Below, piece after piece: positions 28,356 to 40,500 of a DNA stretch of 64,000 nucleotides. Position numbers and translations under genes: made by a program. How positions within the stretch are numbered: position 1 is the stretch's first letter; the number at the start of each line of letters is the position of its first letter. Source of the stretch: Callipepla californica brunnescens (lineage: Eukaryota > Chordata > Aves > Galliformes > Odontophoridae). Below the pieces are notes generated by a model. That model was not told the origin of the DNA, made no database searches, and saw only the letters and a program-made list of their open reading frames with translations. The stretch covers positions 186,001-250,000 of the forward strand of contig JALIRH010000097.1 of NCBI GenBank assembly GCA_023055505.1. The letters run 5' to 3'.

Positions 28356-31300
28356 ATCTCGAAACATCAGTGAAAAACAGCTTGATCATGGCTGTTATCT
28401 ACATTTTGATGTGCAAAGGAAGCACCTTAATGAAATGGTTCATGGGTCAAAAGCTGACACTTCAGAAGTGTGATCACTATAAGTGAATTAAGTTTGCAAA
28501 TGCAAACGTTGCAAATGCAACATTGTTACAGAACTGTTCCTTGAGTGAAGTAAAAGAAAGCTGGAAAGAAACACAGACAACTTCTAAGGCCCCTTGGGAC
28601 AGGGAGAAAGCAGCATTCTATGCAGCTCCAATGGACCCAGGGTTGTTCCCAGACACAGCTTCCTGCGCGACTCCTTTGTGACTTGTTGGCTACCAATCTG
28701 CCCTGCATCGGAATTTTTTCATGTAGCTCAAGTGCTTGCAAGGGTTGTAAATGACATACAGAGGCACCAGACATCATTAGTATTAATCAGAGAAAAAAGG
28801 AATATGAACTGACATACAAGTGTAGCTAAATATCCACCTTTACACGAAGTATTAAAATTAATTTCAGCACTAATTTCAATGGATCCCTCAATTACTAGCT
28901 TAGAGATGAATGAGTTATAAAGGTAGTTAACAAAATGTTCATAATAAACTTCCTGAAATATTTACAGCATCTGCCAAATTCCCAAGGGTTGGGCAGAAAT
29001 CCAGTATCAAAAGCAGAGTCAGCAAAATAAGGGTTTTTTTCTTGTGTTTCTTTTTTTTTTTTTCTAAACAGCCTTAACAAATGGCCAAGAGGTAAGAAGC
29101 AAGGTTTTAATTACTTTTCTTCTATCTCCATATATATAATTCCGACAGAATCCTACCTCTAAACAATACCATGAGTCATATAGTGAAACACACAATGGAC
29201 ACTAATTACAACCGATCATTTCCACATGAAAAAATGAATAATGCTTAAAACAATCTATTAAAGAAAACTGTATGACTCTCTACAATGAATGGAAACCATT
29301 TTATCTTGTGTTACCCATCTGGTAGGATGGCTGTGACCAGGCCTCCATATTAATATAATTAACAATATATATTTCAGTCATACAATGATTTCAGTACCAC
29401 AACACACTCAGAATCTGCAGAAAACTTGTTCAAATCTAAATCAGAAAGGATAAAGCTACCTCTATTATACACTGACATTTATCTAATTGGTCCATCAAAG
29501 GTTGAAGGAAACGCAAAGCTCCTGAAGCATTCAAAAGTCCATTCCGTTACAAAAGAATTTGTCTTTTTCTCCCACTTATTATAAGCTTAACACTTGTTAT
29601 CATAATGGATTAGTAAATAAGCTATTAATGGATTCTTAAATAAAACTTGTGAGGCCACAGTTAGAATACTGTGTCCAGTTCTGGGCTCCCCAGTTTAAAA
29701 AAGACAGGGATCTCCCAGGAGTTCAGTGGAGGGCCACAAAGATGATGAAGGGCCTGGAGCACTTCTCATGTGAAGAAAGGCTGACAGACCTGGGTCTCTT
29801 CATCCTATGGAAAAGAAGTCTGAGCGGAGATCTGATCAATGCTGATAAATATCTAAAAAGAGGTGGAAGGCAAATGGATGAGGCCAGGCTCTTCTCAATG
29901 GTGTATAGCGATACAAGGAGTAATAGCCTAAAACTTGAACATAGAAAGTTCCATACTAACGTGGGAAAGTACCTCATTACAGTCAGGGTGACAGAGCACT
30001 GGAACAGGCTGCCCAGAGTGGTGGTGGAGTCTTCTTCTATGAAGATATTCAAGACCTATCTGGATGCCTACCTGCACGACATGTTGCAGGGAACCTGCTT
30101 TACCAGAGGATTGGGGCTCACTTTACAACATGTTTCACTGTGGCGTGGAAATATGATTTGTTACCCCTATCACAGTCAAGTGAAAACGTCTGTTACTCTT
30201 TTCATCAGTAAAAGTTGTTTATTAACAATTATCCACCGTGAGTAATTGACAAATAACAAATGCTCCCCAAAGAAAGTATTAACTAGTATTTATATAACTA
30301 GATTTGTCTTCTTGCACATGAGGCCTGCCAATATATGTCCAGGAGAACAGAGGCACCATTAACTACTTACTTGCAAACAGATAGGGAGGAATGGAAATGT
30401 CAAAACTGCCAGGTCCACCAAAGTCCCAGCAGTGCCACCTGGGCACGTGAGCAGGAGCAATGAGCAGCCTGACTGGGTTAACTGGTGCTCAGGATAAGAT
30501 GCCCCTTGGAGCTCCTCCCTGCAGCTGGCAACAATTAAGCATGAACTGTCATTCACAAAACCATAGAAACACAGAATCATAAAATGGCTTGGGTTGGAAG
30601 GGACCTCAATGATTATCTAAATCCACCCCCTGCCATGGGCTGCTTGCCACCCACTAGATCAGGTTGCCCAGGGTCCCATCCAACCTGGCATTCAATGCCT
30701 CCAGGTATGGGACACCCAAAGCATTCCTGGGCAACCTGTGTCAGTGCATCACCATAATTCTAGCAAAGAATTTCTTCCTAACATCTAACCTACATCTCCT
30801 CTCCTTTAGTTGAAAGACACTCCCCCTTTTCCTGTCACTATCAGACCATGTAAAAAGTTGGTCTCGCTCCAGTTAATACTCTCACATACTGGAAGTCCAC
30901 AATAAGGCTCCTGGGAGCCTTCTCTTCTCCAAGGTGAACAAGCCCAATTCCCTCAACTGCTCTTCATAAAAAAGGATCAAAGGGCTGGAGCACAGCATTC
31001 CACCACACAAACTCCAACCGCTCCACATCTTTCTTATGCTGGGGGCCCTAGGCCTGGATGCAAAACTCCAGATGGAGCCTCAGCAGGGCAGAAGAGAAGG
31101 GGGCAATGACCTCCCTCTCCCTGCTGCCACACCTCTTCAGGCGCAGCTCAGGGTACCACTGGCCTTCCAGGCTGCAAGAGCACACTGCTGGTTCATGTCC
31201 AGCTTTTTGTTCCACTGGATCCCCATGTCCTTCTTGGCATGGCCACTCAATGATTTCTTCTCCCAGACTTTACTCATATCTGGGGTTGACCCAAACCAAG

Positions 31301-34300
31301 TGCAAACCTTGCACTTGGCCTCATTGAACCTCATTTGATTCACATGGGCTGGAAGTGTAACTCTGGAAATCAAACAGTTCTTCTCCTACTTGGGGAGGTG
31401 GAACCAGGAACACAATGCAGCAGAACAGGCTGTGTCAGGCTGCAACACCAAGAAACATCTCATGACTCTATTGGGTAATCTTTACATTAAAATCTCCTGC
31501 AGCCATCACTGAAGAAGCTAAGAGCAAAATCTGAAAAGCAACAAAGACATGATCTGCCTTCTCAAGTTTGCTCTGAATTCTCACTTTTCAAGAGGACTGT
31601 GTCTTAGTGCACTCCTCCTAGGTTAGCAGTGGGAGCTTTCAACCCCCTGTGCCACCACACTTCAGATGAGACTGTTTCAGCTATTTTAGCTTTTTTAAAT
31701 TGGGTGACTTGAGCTAATAAAATAAATACAATTAACCTGCAAAGCATTATTAGCTAAGTTTAATTAAATCCCTATGTAGACCCTCTCATAAATCAATTTA
31801 ACTTCAGTGATGCTAATTCTGAGTGTTCACAATAGGTACTAATGCAGTCTAATTACTACACTGAAATTCAATTTTACCATTAATTGGGAGCAGTTGCTTC
31901 TGAGAGCCTTCAAACAAATTAATGGTCTATCAGCACGGGGCCACAAGCAGGAGGCTGGAGGTTATTTGCTGTATGTGTTCCACGTACAATAGGGACTGCC
32001 AAGGTTTCTGGCCTCATCAGACAGAGAGATGTTGCAAAGGGGATGATGCAGGATTGGATTCCATTTATGAAAGGTGACTGCAAGTGAGGCAGTGTTGCTC
32101 TTGAAACAGCAGCTATGCTCTGAGAAATCCTGTCATTGAGTAACTGATTTTTTAGAGACTATTAATGCCTTGCATTACACTGCTTTTCAGCTTTGGCACT
32201 CTTTAGGTGAAGGAAAGGATTGCACACCCATCTCAGGGAGTGCATGACCTACTTCACTGCCAGGACAGACACCACCAGCACATTTCCTGATGCTGCCTTG
32301 ACAAAAAAAGTAAAATAAAATTGCCACCCAAACCTTTAATAAGTTCACAACAGATCCACTGAAGTGCCAAGAGACAATATTCCCTTTTCTGGGTTCTCTC
32401 CAGATGCCTTTGTAGAGAGACAGCAGTGAAAAGCAACAAAAACATCAGCTTTTCTTGGCCCAGAGAAAAGTCTGTTTTTCTGGTGGTTCAGTAGAATCCA
32501 AGGTGTTTGTTCATTTTTTCCCTCTTCAATTGAAATGCCTAGCTCTTACAAGCACAGTTAGTGTTACGCTTGTGAACCCTTTCCTTCTGTCACTGCCAGC
32601 TGCAGCTGTGAGTCCATGTTGATGCCAGGTCTGGGCAGCAATAACTGGGACTGGTGTAGGCTTAGGCTTATCATCACATTCCTGGTAAATTACTCAAAGC
32701 TCACAGTGTAACTTCTACATGTTAATGAATATAGATTAGCTCTAGTCTGGCATAAAGGCTGCTAATGATAACCGAAACTGTCAACATTTTCTGGATCTGC
32801 AGAACAAGTTTAAACTGGATCCGTGCTTGGTATCCTGGGGCTTTAGAGGTTTTGGCCCTCTACCAGTGGCTACAGGAGCTCCGTGGACTATGATGCTGAA
32901 ACACAGCCTCAGAACCTCTGAGCGACAAAGGCACTTCCTCTGGCTTTCTGATTCTGGCAACTGCTGTCAGTGGGACTTCAAGACCTTGGAGCTGCCCAAA
33001 CCAGGCAGGATCACAGATGAGTGCAGGCTGAGGTTGGTTACATAAACTTCATGCCTCAGTAAAACCACAATCATTGCTACTACAAGCTGTCACAGGAAAT
33101 TTTAACATCAAGTGACACCTGTGAACAGTTTCTGCACATCACAGGCATTTCACTTATGGTACAGAGGAGTGGACGTGCTGAGTCAGAACACCAGACATAC
33201 ATCAACACCATAGGTTCATAGATAGAAAGGGATGAGTGAGTTTGCCTGTCCAGCTAAGCGTGGAACAATCCAGCACCGACTAAGCAGGCATTCCTTTCCA
33301 GAATTTCAACAAATTAGCACTTCCTGAGTTCAGACTAGTATGTGGGAAAGTTTACAACCAACAAATGCACGAGAGTAATCAGGGGAAGCTTCAAATTTCA
33401 TTTTTATAGTACAGCTGCAAAACAGATCAAACAGCGATATTTCACACAGTAGATAGTATCCTGCAGAATTCCTTTTCAGAGATGAGAATGAGAAGACTTA
33501 AGAAATAAAGGAAAACCCAGTGACATTTCTGCAAAAGAAACTTTGTAATTGCATTAAAAGCACATACAGCAGAGGAAAGCCCTTACTGGAAACAGGTGAG
33601 AACTTGGAGAGGATCAGAGCAAAGTATCACACACTCATTCTTGTTTTCACACAGAATCGAGCTGTGATTTTCTTCCTGGTTTTCTCTTGGGATCAGGCAT
33701 CAGATCAACCCTAACAAAAACTTCAAAGCCTCCCCAGGCAAGAAGGAAGAGAGGCAGAAGAGAAGAAAGCAGGAAGAAATTAAACTTCTACAGAGGACAA
33801 ACAAGGAAAGGAGGGAGACACCCTCCTAAAAGACAGAGGTTCAAAATGTAACAAGAGTGGTGTCTTCAGTTTCATGGGAGCATCCCAAGAGCCCCACCAT
33901 GATGTTTCACCAAGAAACATCCATCTGGAATCAATACTGGGATCAATGACCTCCAATACCTTCATCTATGACATCAACAGTGGGATTGAGTGCACCCTCA
34001 GCAGGTTTGCAGATGACATCAAGCTGTGGGGAGCATATGACATGCCCAAGGTACAGGATCCCATCCAGAGAGACTGAGCAGTGGGCGCAGGAGAACTTCA
34101 TGAGGTTCAACAAAGTCAAGTGCACAGTACTGCAGCTCAGTGATGGCAGACCCCACTATCAGTGCAAGTTGGGGGATGGAATGACTGAGCACTGATGAAA
34201 AGGACCTGGGGATACTGGTGGATGGCAGCTGGACATAAGCCAGCAATGTGCCCTCACAGAAAGCCAACCGTATCCTGGGCTGAATCAAAAGCAGCATGAC

Positions 34301-37300
34301 CAGCAGGTAGACAGAGGGGATCGGCCCCTCTGCTCTGCACTGGTGAGACCTCACCTGGAGCACTGCATCCAGATGTGGAGCGCCTGGTACAGGAGAGACG
34401 GAGACCTGCTGGAGGGCATCCAGAGAAGGGCCACAAAAATGATCCCAGGGATGGAACAGCTCCCTCTGAAGACAGGATGAGAGAGTTGTCTAAAGTCAGC
34501 TACTGGAGCTTAGATGCTCAGATGCTAGTATGACCTGACTGATCTGATTGTCAGTCTTTGTCAAATCACTCAATAAAGACTTTAAAGCTTACAGAGAAAA
34601 TGGTAAATCTCAGCGAGAGAAATAAAAACAGAGGGCCTGAAGCTATCCTAGCTCCAATTTTCTCTATTGCTTCAGTCAGCGAGGAAACAAAGCATATACC
34701 TTGAGTCAGCAGAGTTCTGCATGCACTATTCACATAAGGAAACACAGCCTGTAGAAGTTGTAATATATATCCATTATCAAGTTTTAAGGATGACACATCC
34801 ATTTATACTCTTCATTAATGAAGTGTGCAGGACATCTTGAAGTTTGCTTAAAATTCTGCGTGTCTCTCCAGCCCAGGCCTGTGAGGATAGAGGAGCCATT
34901 CGCTCTCTATGCCTAAGCACAGTCAGAACCCCATATACACCAGACACAAGGCACTTTGGGCAGAAGCAGACCTCAGATCCTTATGGCGGAGATGCAGCAA
35001 AATAGTAAATCCTTTCACAAGATCAATAAACTTAGATGTACCCAGATCCTTCAACGTTCTTCCAGAAAGATATCAGTCTCATAAAAAATGGCAAAGATGT
35101 AAACTGAATCATGTGGCTGCAAAGATAAACAGTTTCAAAACATGAAGTGATGAAAAGCTGTTAGCCATCCATGACCTCTAAGCCAGGGGACAAGAACCCC
35201 TTCAGAATCCAGCATGTGACATCCTGAAGATACCAACAACTAAGAAGCCCTTTCCAAAGAAGAGAGAGTTCCAGATTACACCCTGAGAAACAAATACATA
35301 AATAAACAGAAGTGAATTGAGATTTTTCCTAATAGGAGACTTTTACCATCTGAGACATTAACTTGTGACATGGAAAAAGCAACAGAAGCAGACCATACAT
35401 CTTCCACATTCCCCAGGACCTCCATCACCACAAATTACCTCTCTTTACTTACACAAAGTAACCTCATGTTACATATCACAGCCATTCTCTCTGGCATTAA
35501 ATCCTATGTTTGAGATCAGAAATCTGATGTAAACATTCAGAACAGAAATCTGATGTAAATGTTCAGAAATTCCTTCAACAGTTAGTTCTGAGAAATCAAA
35601 TGAAAAAAATACTGGCTGCCACAAACAACTGTGAAGGCTCTGCAGCACTCATGCCTTCATGCGTCTTTCTTTGGTATCAACAAGATTACAGATTTGATCA
35701 AATAGCTTCCAGGCTCCAACACACCAGGATCTGTATATAAATGGGAAATAGAAACACTTCCAAAACAGAAAAAGAGACAACCATCTGCTTTTCACTGATT
35801 TTTCATTTCACTCTGGGGGATTTGCCAGGACTCCAAGCCCTGGGAACATGAAAGTTTGCTGAGGTGCACGAGGTTATAAGTGTTGGTAGATACCTCAGAC
35901 AGGAAACCAGGCAGGTTTCAGTAGCCCCTGAGATAGTTCTGCCAGGTGTTATCCAAGTTCTTTCTGAGAAACCATTCAATTTCATTGATTCAGTAAGTTT
36001 TCAGACTTACTGGACAGAAATACAATGTTACTGATGGATAATATCTGGAATTTTTACCTTAGGACTATATCCATTCTGACGGTCTTCTGGCTTTCTTTTT
36101 AAGCTTTTCCATACTCCTTTTCATACTACCTATACTTCAAGCCCATCATTCCTTCTTCCCTTCTTATCTCCCCACTCTCTCGTGCCAGGAACCTGTGTCC
36201 TTCCATTTAACCCATCTTCTCCTACACATACATTTGTGAGGCCCTTGTTCTAGTTTTTAGACCGTTTCTGCCATGTTTTTTGTTGTTGTTGTTGTTTCGT
36301 TTTTGTTTTCTGTTTGTTTTTTGTTTGTTTGTCTGTTAAAGATCCTTTCAGAGACCATCAGGATAACCTCTCACAGCATCCTGTGTACGCTCCTCTCCTT
36401 CATTCTACTGTAGATAACAGATTCCCAAATATTCCCAGTCAAGGCTACCTGTCACCTCTCCCTACCTACATGCCATGTTTAATATCAATGCAAGTAAGTA
36501 TAGTAGAATCATTCACTTGACAAAGCAAATCTGTGTAAGAGAGCAACTGCTGTAGTCTGATCTGAAAGCAGCTTCCAAGAATGTGCTGCAAGAGAAACAA
36601 CTGCCTCTCAAACAAGCCTGACCAAAGAGCAGAAGCAAAATACCACCATGCTCCTCCTCCTCAGATGCAGTTCCAGACTGAGTAAGGGATGAAGCATCAG
36701 AGAAATGAGAGAGAACCTGAGAGCAAAAACATTCATAATAAAGGAAGCAGGAATATTCTACAAACTAAGCCTGTATATTATTCTCTCCTTTCCTCCTTAA
36801 GAACGCACAACAGTTTTCATGAGTCCTTCCTGGTGGTTTCCTGTTCAGCTGCTAAGTCTGGAGACTCAGAAGTGTAACAGAAAGGGGAAGGAGCAGCGGT
36901 GTCTTATGTTGCTCTCCACTGTGAGATCTGCTTATTCGTTCCCCTCCTTTCTTTTTTTATTGCATTGACTCAGCAGAGCTCTAGGCTTCTTTCTTTTCGA
37001 TTGTTAACAACATCAAACCACAGCCTTTTGAAGATACAAGAGCCAGATTCACTATCCACAGAACAGCACTTCTGACTAAGCCAAAGAACTAAACATAGGT
37101 TGTAGGCAAACTGTTTACAACTCTTCTCTGGATCAATGAAAGAAGGAGCAGCAAATCTGCTTTCTAATTTGAAATGAGCAAGCAACAAAATGGGTACACT
37201 GGTCTCGCTTTAACAAGTAAGACTGAAAAAAACAACACAACCAATCTTTTATTAAATGACAAGCGTGTTGTGTCATCCCCCCCGCCTATGGGAACAGTCT

Positions 37301-37518
37301 CCCAGAAGAAAGAAGCAAAACAGAAAGAGATATACTCACGCATGTCACCAATGGCTCCTTTTGTTACATTTGTGGCTTTCCTTACTGTCACAGTGAATAT
37401 GTGTGAGTACTGGTGTTCCACCTAGAAGTCAGAGAGTTAAATGTGATTAAACTCCAGAACCAGCAGCTATTAAAAACACCTTTCACTTTGTCCAAGAACT
37501 GAGAGAAATCCCCAAGGC

Positions 37519-37557
<39 letters not shown>

Positions 37558-40500
37558 CATACTGGATAGAGCATCATAAAGCTGAACTGCACCCCGAAGC
37601 TTTACTGAAAGGTCAGACCATATACTAGGGTTGCTTGATTTTCCTGCAGCCACACCTACTGATCTCAGTGAATAACACTCCTCCTCTCTACAAATCTGCT
37701 TTAAGGCATTTAGTCAGTCAAGGACAACCTGGTATGATAAGAAAAAAATAGTGGGGGGTATTATTTTACCATGTGCTTGTGTTTAGAATTACTTTCCTCC
37801 AGTAAAAGTGGGTGCAAAAAAAAAAAAGGATAAAACTCAGTAAAGCACGGCACACCTTTTTAATACACATCAAAACTCAAAGCACAAGTGTTCCCAACAC
37901 TGGAGTAAAGGTAAAAAGCAAGCTGTTAAAATGCCCACAAGCAAACCACACAGTTTTTGGAGCTTCCTGTTTCCTGCAAAGACTGAGCAACAGGAGGAGC
38001 TGCCTTTCTATGAGCAGCCGGAACATCTATCCCACATGAAATAGGGATGTAGAAAAGGACGTAAAATTAAGAAACAAAAGTAAAAACCCCAATGGGAAGA
38101 GCTCACATCTACTTCTACTTTATCTATGTAGTTACAAGGTTGACCAACCCACTGAATGCCACTGAGAACCATCCTGGCACTGACAGCAGATGCCATGGCC
38201 TTCCTTGCACAAGAAGGGCCCAAGGGCACGCAGGCAAGCTGTGAGCACCCAGCCCTGCAGCCAGGAGCAGGGCACGCCAACTGCTCCCAGCACTACACCT
38301 ACACTGCCTGCTTGAGGCTGAGCCTTATCTGGGCTGTCTGGCTGCCTACGTAGCATTGGTTCACCCAGTACCAGCTCAGATTCCTGCCAAGAAATCCAGG
38401 CACCTTCTTGTCCCTGAGCTCTCTGGGGCAGAGAGTACCAGGTACCAGCTGCTGGGCCCCACAGCTGCGGGCACGAGGGCTGCACAAGGGTCTGCACAAC
38501 CCCCCGGGGTCCCAGGTACTCCCCTGCCATCCAAGCTGACACACCTGTGCCCCACCTGGGGTTTTTCTGCTATCTTTTCTTCAACACCCACCAGCTTTGT
38601 GAAACATAGTAAGATAAACACTGCTTATGAATCATTAAAACAGAACAACTAACCAGATTATATTGCAAAAGTTTCCAATCAGAATTAACAGAGGAACTAC
38701 AGAAATCAGGAAATTCCTCGAAGATTGTTTAAAACAACAGACAATACCTCTGACATGGGGCTTGCCCATTCAAGCTGTATCTGATGCTTTCCTGCTATGT
38801 TTTCTTCTGCACACGTGTAAATAAACAAGCAAACACACATCTTTTTTTTTAGAGGAATAAGCTGACGAGGCAAAAAAATTGAAAACCTATATGCAAACAG
38901 CCCAGTAACTTCACAATATCCACCCACTGCACTGCAATTTGCATGAGGTGAAATGCATGAATGGGAAGGAGGATGGAACCTCTCCCTGAACACACTTTCC
39001 TGCACAACAGGGAAGAGGGTCGCTGGTTGAGCTACATGAAGCTTTCCTCAGCTTTGTCATTTATGCAGTTCTGTGAATTTTTAGATGCTCTGAATCTGCA
39101 GAAAGCAGCATCTCTCATCACCCCTTGTTTCCATTTCATTTTACGAGTGCTGAAGGCTGTTTTACTGGTGTGTGCCACATCCACATGCATGTCAGAGTGC
39201 TGAAGTGCTGGTTTCACAACACAGCACTGGCCCAGTGTTTGCTCACACAGCGGTGGTTTTTGTTATTTTTTTTCCCCTATACAACCTTATAATTAAAAAA
39301 GAAATGTCCAAAGTGCAAACACACCGCCCTTCCCCTTGTTCTAGCTGTTAGGAAAGATCCTGTCCTCACTTGAGACATTGAACCAGAGATCACTGAGCAT
39401 TTAGCAACAAAGAGGAGGATCCAGCTATCATTAAGTTACAAGAACAGGACACCAGAGTGCGAGATTTAGTTCTAAGCTGCCATACAGAGTTTGAGTTCAG
39501 TCCTAGTGCCCCGCAGTGCTGCAAAGGTGCTCCCTTAGAGAAAGCACCTCTGGAAGGCAGCCTGCCTGCACCTTAGTCCTATTCATCAAACTCATATGAG
39601 TCAATGAAGTGCCCACTGTCAAATCACAGAACGGCTGTGTTGGAAGGGGCCTTGCAGCCCCAACCCCTGCCATGGGCTGCCTGCCCCCACCAGATCAGGC
39701 TGCCCAAGCCCCATCCTAAAAACTGTTAACTGTGGCCTTACGTTTGGTATCCTCCAAAATGAATGTGAACTTAACAATAGCAAAACAACATGAAAGTATT
39801 ATCTTCTTCACCCACACCTCACCCAAAATAACACAGTGAGGTTTGTAATTATAGTTATTAATATCTGGCTATAATCACATGCTTAGAAGAATTTTGCAAT
39901 AGCACAGTACTAAAATAAACCATCTCCCCCTTAGTAAAGATGTACACAGGGAAGCACAGGAAGCTCCAAAGTCCAGCTCTTTTCTTACCCCAAAATAAAT
40001 GTTTTTGATACAACTCAGCACAATCAGAAATTAAGGCATTTTTTCCACTTTGGATCCTGCTTCTAAGAGAAATAAACATCTACATTAACAGCTAGCAGAT
40101 AATTTCTTTGTTAGTTTTTGGAAAGCCTTTCTTCTACAGAAGGGAGAAGCCCTGAAAATACAACATATCGACCCTGAATACCTTCGTAAATCCAGCCCTT
40201 AATAATTTAGATGACAAAGCTTCATTTTCAAGTGATTTATGTTCACCTTAAGTCTTGATAAAAATCTGTACATTGCCAACTTCTCAATTACTTCTAAAAA
40301 AAAAAAAAACAAAAACAAGACTGTCTATAAATCACATAAACATTGCAACACTAAGTGGAGAAACATCTGCATACCTTTAGAAACCCAAGTCGGGTAAAAA
40401 TTTCAGAAGCTCACAAAACTCGAAAGCCTAAACAGCCTCTCCCAGTGAGGCCTAGCTTTGTGCATTTGTTTCACTTTATTTCCTCTTTTTCTATAAATAG

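Larger units (their letters stand above)
25312..37339 (-). other. PLA2G4A: PLA2G4A intron 3
   Basis: 12.0 kb, the largest intron seen; donor C|GTGAGT at 37339, acceptor TGTAG at 25312. It contains three CR1 copies in alternating orientation (29643 +, 30565 -, 33855 +), the A37 run, GTT-rich repeat and an AT-rich TAATTA-bearing stretch near 31680-31920. About 25312-28240 and 34500-36270 show nothing recognisable. Confidence 0.82.

Noticed and set aside
29649..30245. 198-codon open frame, the second longest in the window
   Set aside because: It is the C-terminal part of CR1 ORF2 plus read-through, not a host gene.
38132..38652. Open frames on both strands in a GC-rich patch of intron 2
   Set aside because: Overlapping frames on both strands, low-complexity content and no recognised motif.
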